Part shown: in pieces, positions 1-7,100 of the stretch | Layout: each line of letters opens with the position of its first letter | How positions within the stretch are numbered: position 1 is the first letter of the stretch | From: Phycisphaeraceae bacterium | GTDB lineage: Bacteria; Planctomycetota; Phycisphaerae; Phycisphaerales; Phycisphaeraceae | Direction: 5' to 3' | DNA length: 13,752 nt | Assembly (NCBI GenBank): GCA_020850375.1 | Contig: JADZET010000193.1 | Span: 1-13,752, forward strand | Position numbers and translations under genes: made by a program | Notes under the pieces: generated by a model | What the model saw: the letters and a program-made list of their open reading frames with translations, nothing else | Told to the model about the DNA's origin: nothing | Database searches by the model: none

Positions 1-100
1 GCTTGCCGAAGATGTAAGGCTCCATCTTCGGGTTCCAGTTGGTCGAACGGTGACCGAAGTGAATGCCCGCTTCGATCAGGTCTTTGACCAGCGATGCCAT
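1..100 (-). CDS. rpsB: 30S ribosomal protein S2, N-terminal 33 residues (cut by window edge)
   Basis: The minus strand from the ATG at 100-98 encodes 33 residues before the window ends. They include [17 protein letters not shown] and then EPYIFGK, which match the conserved N-terminus of ribosomal protein S2 (family pattern EAGxHFGHxxxxWNPKMxxYIFG). S2 is a structural protein of the small subunit, which joins late and helps bind S1. An AGGAG Shine-Dalgarno sequence lies six bases before the ATG and supports this start. The gene is transcribed in the same direction as the exopolysaccharide cluster but is separated from it by a promoter and an intrinsic terminator, so it should be an independent unit, probably continuing into tsf outside the window as is usual. 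Its codons are more mixed at the third position than those of the exopolysaccharide genes, as expected for a highly expressed gene. Identification is secure despite the short piece. Confidence 0.95.
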   Translation of the reverse strand, partial: MASLVKDLIEAGIHFGHRSTNWNPKMEPYIFGK

Positions 101-106
101 AACCGG

Positions 107-116
107 CTCCTAGGAG
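107..116 (-). promoter_or_regulatory. rpsB Shine-Dalgarno sequence inside a 10-bp palindrome
   Basis: AGGAG (complement of 107-111) lies six bases before the rpsB ATG. It forms half of a perfect palindrome, CTCCTAGGAG (107-116). The other half, CTCCT, is an exact anti-Shine-Dalgarno sequence immediately upstream. A hairpin cannot close on zero loop bases, but partial pairing or pairing between transcripts is possible. The ribosome-binding role is clear; a regulatory role for the palindrome is speculation. Confidence 0.7.
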
Positions 117-143
117 AACTCGTCCAGAGGACGCGTCTGCACC

Positions 144-181
144 GGGCCCAGGGCGTTCGGGAACCGCCTTGTCAGGGGCCC
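144..181 (-). other. Nested hairpin in the rpsB 5' leader
   Basis: On the minus strand GGGCCC (181-176) can pair with GGGCCC (149-144). Inside it GGCG (168-165) pairs with CGCC (155-152) around a nine-base loop, with seven- and two-base internal loops between the two stems. It lies between the intrinsic terminator and the rpsB ribosome-binding site, so it would be part of the rpsB messenger leader. Such a structure could be an S2 autoregulatory site, which is known for rpsB in several bacteria, but no specific match was established. In GC-rich DNA short stems also arise by chance. Confidence 0.35.
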
Positions 182-191
182 AACGGGTCGT

Positions 192-218
192 GAATAAAAA
201 AGCCGGCACAGCACCGGC
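192..218 (-). terminator. Rho-independent terminator between the exopolysaccharide cluster and rpsB
   Basis: Read on the minus strand, GCCGG (218-214), a seven-base loop TGCTGTG and CCGGC (206-202) are followed directly by TTTTTTATTC (201-192). A GC stem with an uninterrupted run of six U is a textbook intrinsic terminator, and it works only in the minus direction. It lies 222 bases past the stop codon of the WecA-like gene and 92 bases before the rpsB ATG. It can end exopolysaccharide transcripts and also any transcript from the promoter at 332-360. Confidence 0.8.
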
Positions 219-325
219 GACACACGCCGCCCGCCGCCGTCGGCCGCCCGGAGTGGTCCTGACGGCCACCCAGGCGAACGCACAAACCTCGCCCACGGCG
301 GGTGGGAACGACTCAACTTCCCGAA
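192..325 (-). ncRNA. Putative structured leader or small RNA between a promoter and a terminator
   Basis: A sigma-70 promoter (332-360) would start transcription near 325, and the intrinsic terminator ends near 192, giving an RNA of about 134 nt. Hairpins visible on this strand are: GGGAA/TTCCC (near 321-303) around nine bases; GGCGA/TCGCC (about 294-274); GTGG-CC with GG-A-CCAC around GTCA (about 269-253); and CGGCG/CGCCG around TGTGT (about 229-215). The last one uses bases of the 5' arm of the terminator stem, so the two cannot form together. This suggests either an attenuating leader of rpsB or a free small RNA. No family was recognised, and the high GC content makes chance stems likely. 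Confidence 0.35.
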
Positions 326-331
326 CCGACT

Positions 332-360
332 ATTGTAACGCCAGCCCGCCGGGCTGCAAA
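332..360 (-). promoter_or_regulatory. Sigma-70-type promoter upstream of the rpsB leader
   Basis: On the minus strand the -35 box is TTTGCA (360-355, four of six to TTGACA) and the -10 box is TACAAT (337-332, five of six to TATAAT), with an ideal 17-base spacer. Transcription would start near 325 and run toward rpsB, through the terminator at 192-218. It is the best promoter-like match in this intergenic region. I saw no comparable promoter between the terminator and rpsB. Confidence 0.6.
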
Positions 361-439
361 TCGTTTGCCCGCCGGGCCTGGCCCGAGATTTCCCCCCTGC
401 CGACGCCTCGACACCCCCCGCCGACGCCCCCCGCCCCCA

Positions 440-1783
440 CTACCGCCTCCCCGCCGTCTCGGCCCCCTGCCCAGCCGACGAACCGCTCCCGTTGCCCGGG
501 CCCGCCTCGCTCCCCCGCGGCTCGATCGGCGTCTTCGACGGGTCGTCCGCCCCGAGCTTGTGCAGGATCACCTGCTGCTGCCCCAGCTTGTACGCCATCA
601 CCATCACGAACGCGAAGAACACCATGAACACCGCCAGCACGTACCGCGCCCGCAGGAAGATCATCCCCACCCCCAGGCACGCGAACACGAAACCGATCCC
701 GTAGATGATCAGCACCGTGAGCTTCACGCTCAGGTTCGGACCGAGCCGCAGGTTCTTCACCGCCCGCAGGACCTGGTGGTGCAGGTGCTGGTTGTCCGGG
801 CTGAACAGCGGCTGGCCCTTGAGCTTCCGCCGCACGATCGCCAGCGTCGTGTCCGTGATCGGCACCCCGAACACGATCAGCGCCGCCAGCACCAGGAACG
901 GCCCCATCAGGTCCGCGTGCACGAACAGCAGAATCGTCGACGTGCACAGGTACCCCAGCAGCAGCGACCCCGCGTCCCCCATGAAAATATTCGCCGGGTT
1001 GAAGTTGTAAGGCAGGAACCCCATCAAGGCCCCCAGCACCGCCAGGCACATCACCACCCGCACCGGGTCGTACAGCCGATTCGCGTTGGCCAGCTCCGTC
1101 GGCCCCCCGGCCATCCCCGCGTGCACCGACACGTACACCGCGATGACCAGGAACCCCCCCATCGCGATCGCCGACACCCCGCTCGCCAACCCGTCCAGAC
1201 CGTCGAGCAGGTTCACCGAGTTGCACCCGCCCAGCACGAACATCGCGATGATCGCCGTCCCCAGCACGTACGCCGGCCAGTAAGGGATGTCCAGCCCCAT
1301 CGTCGCCATCACCAGCGTCACCAGCTTCGCCCCGAGCATCTCCGAGCCCACCTTCTGGCTCGCCAGACAACCCGCCGCCATCAGCTGCCCCCCGATCTTC
1401 GCCAGCGGCGTCACCCCCCAGATGTCGTCCACCAGACCCGTCACCAGGATGATCGACGCCCCGAGCAGGATCTCGATCGGGAACGCCACGTGCGCGCTCA
1501 GCGGCATCTGCGGCGACGACAGGAACAGGCACAGCGACACCCCCGCCATCCACCCCAGGTAGAGCGCCACACCCCCCAGGTACGCCACCGGCTGAAGGTG
1601 CGCCTTGCGCTTGTGGTCCGGCCAGTCCACGACCCCGTTGGCGATCGCCAGACGACGCATCATCGGCGTGGCCAGGAAGCTGACCACGAACGCCGCGAAG
1701 AACACCCCCATGTAGGGCGACAGCACCGGGTCGAGATGACCCGAGGCGATGTCCATCCAGTTCTCTGTGAGTGCGGGATCCAT
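440..1783 (-). CDS. WecA/MraY-family undecaprenyl-phosphate sugar-1-phosphate transferase
   Basis: This 447-residue polytopic membrane protein belongs to the polyprenyl-phosphate N-acetylhexosamine-1-phosphate transferase family (MraY/WecA/TagO). Such enzymes move a sugar-1-phosphate from a UDP-sugar to undecaprenyl phosphate at the inner face of the cytoplasmic membrane, the first step of many polysaccharide pathways. Family motifs appear in order: NGVVDWPDHKRKAH and PVAYLGG near the N-terminus, the Mg-binding LVDDIWG (Asp119, Asp120), NLLDGLDGLASG (Asp194, Asp197), GDAGS (Asp270) and the cytoplasmic HLHH (333-336). All expected catalytic acidic and histidine residues are present. The last 35 or so residues are a hydrophilic Gly/Ser/Pro-rich tail. 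It is the last gene of the exopolysaccharide operon, 54 bp after the Wzc-like gene. The ribosome-binding site is weak; the ATG at 1756 is an alternative start. The sugar cannot be told from sequence, so no symbol is assigned; peptidoglycan MraY is unlikely from the context. Confidence 0.9.
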   Translation of the reverse strand: MDPALTENWMDIASGHLDPVLSPYMGVFFAAFVVSFLATPMMRRLAIANGVVDWPDHKRKAHLQPVAYLGGVALYLGWMAGVSLCLFLSSPQMPLSAHVAFPIEILLGASIILVTGLVDDIWGVTPLAKIGGQLMAAGCLASQKVGSEMLGAKLVTLVMATMGLDIPYWPAYVLGTAIIAMFVLGGCNSVNLLDGLDGLASGVSAIAMGGFLVIAVYVSVHAGMAGGPTELANANRLYDPVRVVMCLAVLGALMGFLPYNFNPANIFMGDAGSLLLGYLCTSTILLFVHADLMGPFLVLAALIVFGVPITDTTLAIVRRKLKGQPLFSPDNQHLHHQVLRAVKNLRLGPNLSVKLTVLIIYGIGFVFACLGVGMIFLRARYVLAVFMVFFAFVMVMAYKLGQQQVILHKLGADDPSKTPIEPRGSEAGPGNGSGSSAGQGAETAGRR

Positions 1784-1837
1784 GCGCTGTCTACCGCCAT
1801 CCCCCGGCCACGGCCGACGACCCGACCACCGGACCGA

Positions 1838-4111
1838 CTAGGCCTTGTCGTCCGGCGCGGCGGCCGATCCCACCCCCACCGCCGCCCCGCCGCCCTCGCC
1901 GCCCGAGACCGTGCGCCCGACGCCGATCGCCACCCCCGCCGGCGACTGACGGTAGCGGTAGAAGGCCTCGAAGTTCTCCTTGAAGTACCCGCCGACGTCC
2001 GCACGCGCCCGGTTCAGCAGCAGCCCCAACACCTCCGCCTTGCCGCCCTCGAGCTCGCGCAGCGCCCGGCTGACCATCCCTCGCTTGTCCACCATCGCTC
2101 GCACCACCAGCAGCACCGCGTCCGCCGCCCGCGCGATCATCCGCGCCTCGCTCGTCACCAGCGCCGGCGGCGCGTCGATCAGGATCAGGTCGTACTGCCC
2201 GGCCGCCTCGGCCAGCAACTGACCGAACGCCGGCCGCTCGAGCAGCTCCGGCTCCGACACGTCCCCCGCCGTCAGCACGTCCACCGGCGTGTCCGACGCA
2301 TGCCCCACCGCCGCGGCCAGCGTCGACGTCCCCTTGAGCACCGCCGCCAGCGTCCCGCCCCCGGCCACACGCAACGCCCGCCTCTGACCCGGGCGACGGA
2401 AGTTCGCGTCGATCACCAGCACCTTCCGACCCCGCGCCGCCACCCCCGAGGCCAGACCCGCCACCAGCGTCGTGGCGCCCGACTGCGCCTGCACCGACGT
2501 GACCAGCAGCGACCTGTGCCCCGCCTTGTCCATCAACCGCTCGATCGCCGTCCGCGCCTGACGCAGCGACTCGGCCATCAGACCGTCCGGCTCGCGGATG
2601 AACGCCTGCTCCACCGACACCGTCGACGACGGGTCCTCCGCCGAGTCCGGGATCACCCCCACCAGCTTGCCCTTGGGCAACAGCCCCACGTCCGACGGCG
2701 ACTTGAACCGCTGGTCGATCATCTCACGCAGGAACAGGAACCCCGCCACCGCGCCGACCATCACCATCGTCACCAGCGGGATCACCACGTAGTACAGCGG
2801 GAAGATCAGCTCGGGGTCGTCCGCCGGGTACGACCGACGCACGATGATGCTGTCGGGCCGGTCCGCCGTCAGGCGGATGTTCGACACCGCCATGTCCAGG
2901 TCTTTCAGACGCGCCCGCTCGTCCGCCTCGTTCTGGATCAGCTGGTGGTACTCCTGCAGCACCGCGTTGATGTCCTTGACCTCGGCCGCGACCTTCTCCT
3001 TGGCCGACTGCAGGTCCGCCAGCTGCTTCTCGTACGCCGCCATCCCGTTGGACATCTGCTCGAGCTCCGCCTGCTGCCTCTGACGCAGCTGACGCTCCTT
3101 CTCCCGCTGCAGCTCACGCTCGACCTCCATCGCCCGACGCTCGAGGTCCTTCACCCGCCGGTGGTTGGGGCCGAAGCTCGCCGCCATCACCGCCATCTCC
3201 TCGCGGATCAGCCGAACCTTGTCCTCGCGGGCCTGGATCAACGGGTCCCGCCGCACCTCGGCCATGGCCGACGGGTCGTCGATGACCTCGCCCTGCTCCT
3301 GCGCCCTGCGCAGCCGATCGAGCGTCTGGCGGCCGGCGATGACCTGTGGCTCGATCTCCGCGATCTGCTCCGTCAGCGCCTGGTTGCGGATCATCGCATC
3401 GTTCAGCCCCGGCTCGAGCGACTGCACGTTGCGGTCGAGCGTGAACCGGCGGATCTGCGTCTGGATGTTCTGCAGGCCCGCCTGACGCTCCGTGCGCTCG
3501 CGCACCAGGGCCCGACGCACACCGTTGGTCTCGTTCATCGTGTCGTTCTGCTTGCGGTCCAGGTACACGTTGACGATGGTGTCGAGGATGCGCGGCGCCT
3601 CGTCCTTGATCGGCGACCGGAAGCTCAGCACGATGCTCAGCGAGTCACGCTCAGCGATCGTCGTGAGGTTGTCGAGCATCTGCTCCCGCGCATTGGCGAT
3701 GTCCGGGTTCTGCGGGTCGCTGCCCGCGTACCGGCGGAACCAGGCCGTGTCGCGCAGATTATTCAACGCCCCGTCGACGACCCCGTTCGACCGGATCGCC
3801 CCGATCTCGGTGCGCTTCAGGGCCTCGATGTACTGCATCTGCCCCCCCATGCCGCCCCCGCCGGTCGTGTCGAGCGCGCTGATCGGCGGGTTCTCGATCC
3901 GCAGCACCGAGACCGTCTCGAACCGCGGCATCGTCTTGGCCAGCGCGAACCACAGGATCCCGCCCAGCAGCACACCCGCCGCCGCCGTCAGCACCAGCAA
4001 GTTGATGTGACGACGCAACAGCTTCACCGGATCAACCGGTGTGAATTTCCCGGGCCCGGCCGGCGCCACGGGGGCCGGACCAGCCATGGGGCGTGGAGGA
4101 TTCATGCTCAT
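1838..4111 (-). CDS. Wzz/Wzc-type polysaccharide co-polymerase with a degenerate BY-kinase domain
   Basis: This 757-residue protein has the fused architecture of Wzc/ExoP/GumC proteins, which control chain length and export across the inner membrane. A Pro/Ala-rich cytoplasmic start leads to a first membrane helix (about 36-58), a Wzz domain with a long Gln/Glu/Arg-rich coiled coil (about 200-410), a second helix (about 433-457) with the usual PSDVG..PKGKLVGVIPD linker, and a C-terminal tyrosine-kinase-like P-loop domain. Walker B (YDLILIDAPP, Asp646) is intact. Walker A reads VQAQSGATT, with Ala546 where the family has Lys, and Walker A' reads VLVIDANFRRP, with Asn570 for the second Asp. The C-terminal tyrosine cluster is short (Tyr709, 718, 720). 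It is therefore probably a weak kinase or a pseudokinase. I chose the ATG at 4111 because GAAGG lies seven bases upstream; a GTG at 4117 (759 residues) is in frame but too close to that site. The gap to the preceding TPR gene is only 10 bp. Confidence 0.9.
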   Translation of the reverse strand: MSMNPPRPMAGPAPVAPAGPGKFTPVDPVKLLRRHINLLVLTAAAGVLLGGILWFALAKTMPRFETVSVLRIENPPISALDTTGGGGMGGQMQYIEALKRTEIGAIRSNGVVDGALNNLRDTAWFRRYAGSDPQNPDIANAREQMLDNLTTIAERDSLSIVLSFRSPIKDEAPRILDTIVNVYLDRKQNDTMNETNGVRRALVRERTERQAGLQNIQTQIRRFTLDRNVQSLEPGLNDAMIRNQALTEQIAEIEPQVIAGRQTLDRLRRAQEQGEVIDDPSAMAEVRRDPLIQAREDKVRLIREEMAVMAASFGPNHRRVKDLERRAMEVERELQREKERQLRQRQQAELEQMSNGMAAYEKQLADLQSAKEKVAAEVKDINAVLQEYHQLIQNEADERARLKDLDMAVSNIRLTADRPDSIIVRRSYPADDPELIFPLYYVVIPLVTMVMVGAVAGFLFLREMIDQRFKSPSDVGLLPKGKLVGVIPDSAEDPSSTVSVEQAFIREPDGLMAESLRQARTAIERLMDKAGHRSLLVTSVQAQSGATTLVAGLASGVAARGRKVLVIDANFRRPGQRRALRVAGGGTLAAVLKGTSTLAAAVGHASDTPVDVLTAGDVSEPELLERPAFGQLLAEAAGQYDLILIDAPPALVTSEARMIARAADAVLLVVRAMVDKRGMVSRALRELEGGKAEVLGLLLNRARADVGGYFKENFEAFYRYRQSPAGVAIGVGRTVSGGEGGGAAVGVGSAAAPDDKA

Positions 4112-4118
4112 GGACACA

Positions 4119-4123
4119 CCTTC
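4119..4123 (-). promoter_or_regulatory. Ribosome-binding site of the Wzc-like gene, overlapping the upstream stop codon
   Basis: GAAGG (4123-4119) lies seven bases before the ATG at 4111 and overlaps the TGA of the TPR gene (4124-4122). This geometry decides the start at 4111 over the GTG at 4117 and suggests translational coupling: ribosomes finishing the TPR protein can reinitiate on the co-polymerase. Confidence 0.6.
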
Positions 4124-7100
4124 AATTATTCATCGGAGCCAGGGGGGCGAGTTGGGATTCTATCAATTTCAGCAGCTCCTGATCGCCGCCCTGCTGGGCC
4201 AGGTTCCGCGCCGCCTCGAACTGCTCGCGCGCCGGCAGCGACTGGCCCTGCTCCAGAAAGATCAGCCCCAGATGGTAGGCCGTGTAAGGCGTCGGCCTGA
4301 TCCGCGCCGCCCGCAGGAGCGTCTCCTTGCCCTCGTTGGCCTGCCCCGACTTGTACTGGGCCCAGCCCAGCGTGTCGAGGATCTCGGGGTTGCGCGGGTC
4401 CAGGCTCGACGCCTGCTGCGCGTACGGGAGCGCCTCCTTCGCCCGCCCGAGCTTGTCCGCCAGCACGAACGCCAGGTTGTTCAATGACTCGACGTCGGTC
4501 GGGTTGTTCTTGATCAGCGCACGCAGGCTCTCGACCGCCGCGTCGTTCAGCCCCGCCTGGATCTGACCGATCGCCAAGAGACGCTGCGCCATGCCCGACA
4601 TCGGCGACTCGGCCGGGATCATCCCCCGCGCCCGGGTCACACGCTCGACCGCCTCGCCCGGACGACCCGCGCCGATCTCGATGCTCGCGATCATCAGCTC
4701 GACCGCCGCCGGCGCCCGGAATCCCTCCTCCATCTCCGTCAACGCCGCGATCGCCGACTCCGCACCCAGCGCCCCGACCATCTGGTCCGCCACCGCCTGG
4801 AGCTGCTGCATCTGCGTGCTCTGCTCGATCGCCTGACCGAACGCCTCGCGGGCCGGCCCCGCCTGCCCGACCCCCACCAGCGCCCGGCCTCGCAACGCCA
4901 GCAGGTACGGCTGACGGCTCACCCCCGCCTGCTGCTGGTCCAGCAGCGACAACGCCGCCTGATGCCGGTTGTTCTGCACCATCGCCTGCACCACCGCCGC
5001 CAGCGTCGACGGCGACGGCGCCAGGCTGAACGCCGACTGCAGGTGCGTCAGCGCCTCGTCGATCTGACCCTGCGCCAACGCCAGCGTCGCACGCCACTGC
5101 GGCCACGTCGGGTCCGTCGGGAACAACGCCGCCGACTGGTCGATGAACTGCCGCAACTGCGGGTACTGCTTGTCCTGAAGCATCAGGCTCGCCAGCGTCA
5201 CCCGCGCCTGCACGTACTCGGGCGAACGCTCGATCATCTCGCGCAGCTGCCGTTGCGCCTCCTGACGCTCGTCACGCCGCAGGTGCAGGCCCACCAACAG
5301 CTCACGCGCCTGGGCCAGGTTCGGGTCCAGCGTCAACGCCTGGTTCAGGTCCGCCAGCACCTGCGCGTCCTGCGTCGGGTCCGACTGCAGCAGCCCCGCT
5401 CGCTTGACGTACCCCACCGCGTTGCGCGGGCCGAGCTCGATGGCCTTGCCGAACGCCGACAACGCCGCCGCCCGCTGACCCGACGCCTCGTCCATGTCCC
5501 CACGCAAGAGCGCCGCGCCCGACTGCGACTGCGCGATCGACCCCCGCAGAAGCTGCGTCCGCGCGTCCTCCCCCACGTCCCGCACAAGCTCCGCCAGCAG
5601 CAACGACGCCTCGTCGAGCTGCCCTCCTCGCGTCAGCGTCTCGATGTACCGCAGCGTCACCCGCGCGTCCTTGGGCTGCTTCTCGTGCAGCTTCTTGTAC
5701 AGCTCCGCCGCCTCGCGGTCCCGCTGACGCGAAAAGAGCGTGTCCGCCCACTCCCGCGTCGCCAGCTGCCGCGCGTCCTCGAGGCCGATCGCCTGCTGGT
5801 ACGCCTGGCTCGCCTGATCCAGCGCGTTGATCCGCACCATGAACCGACCCAGCATCATCCAGTCCGCGGCCGTCGCCTTCTCCCCGAGCTCCTGCACGTA
5901 ACGGACCAGGATGTCCTGCGCCGCACGCACCTGCCTCGCCTCGTAACGCACCATCGCCGCGGTCATCACGTTCTGCCTCGTCCGGCCCTCCTCCTCGACC
6001 ACCGTGTCGATCGCCGCGAACGCCGCCCCCGCCTGACCGAGCTGGGCCTGGAGCATCGCCAGCGACCGACGGTTCTCGTAGTACCGCGGCTGATCCGCCG
6101 CCAGCTTCAGACGCTGACGCAGCACCTCCTGCTTGTCCCCGTAACGCTCCTGCAACCCCAGCACCAGCGACTGAAGGTCCAGGTTCTCGGGGTCCATCCT
6201 CACCGCCGTCTCGAGCGTCGCCAGCGCCTGGTCGTTCTGGCCCCGCGCCGCCTGGATGCTCGCCAGCCCGCGCAGCGCCGCGACGTTGTCCGGCCTCTGG
6301 TCGATCGCCCGCTTGTACGCTTCGACCGCCGCCTCGAGCTCGCCCGCCGCCTGGTGCGCTCGGGCCAGGATCTGCCACCCGTCGGAGTAGATCGGACGCA
6401 TCTTGAGCGCCTGCCGGAACATCCCGATCGCCTTGGGGTAATCCTCCTGATGCAGGTGGATCTGCCCCTGGAAAAACCGTCCCTCCGCACCGTCGAGGTT
6501 CAACTGACCCGCCTGATCCGCCAGCTTCTGCGCCACGGCCATGTCGTCATCCGCCAGCGCCTGCTGGAACTGCTCGTGGATCACCACCCCGTGCTCGGGC
6601 TTGAGACGCGCCGCCTCCGACAGCTCCGCACGCGCCTCCTCCGCCTTGCCCTGGCTCTGGAACATGCGATAACGCGCCATCCGCCACTGGAACGGGTCCT
6701 CCTCCTTGACCTCCTCCATCATCTTTTCCATCACCGACGACATCGCCTCCGGACCGGACACCTGGGCCTGCAGCAGCTCCACCGCCTGCGTGGACAAGCC
6801 CGCCTCCCCCGACCGCGCGATCAACGCCCTGGCCTGCTCCGGGTCCGGCGTCAGGCTCAGCAGCAGACGCAGCGTCTCGGGGTCCGACGCGTCCTCCGCG
6901 AACAACTGGTCCAGCAGCTCGCGGGCACGCTCGGGCTTCTTGGCCAGGATGTACATGCTCGCCAGCCCCAGCTTCAACTGGCGGTTCTCACGCCAGTTCA
7001 TCGACTCGAAGATCGTGATCGCCCGGTCGTAATTCCCCTGCCGCGTCGCCAGCACCGCCCCCAGACGAAGCGCCTCGCCGTCCCGCGGGTCCTTCTCCAG

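Noticed and set aside
110..316. 68-codon minus-strand frame in the rpsB leader, starting at TTG
   Set aside because: It has no ribosome-binding site, runs through the intrinsic terminator and has no protein-like composition. I treat this region as non-coding leader.
302..4300. Plus-strand open frame of 1332 codons
   Set aside because: It lies antisense to the WecA-like and Wzc-like genes, which have clear family motifs. The product is Arg/His/Pro/Gln-rich with no domain, as expected of a shadow frame in G/C-ending codons.
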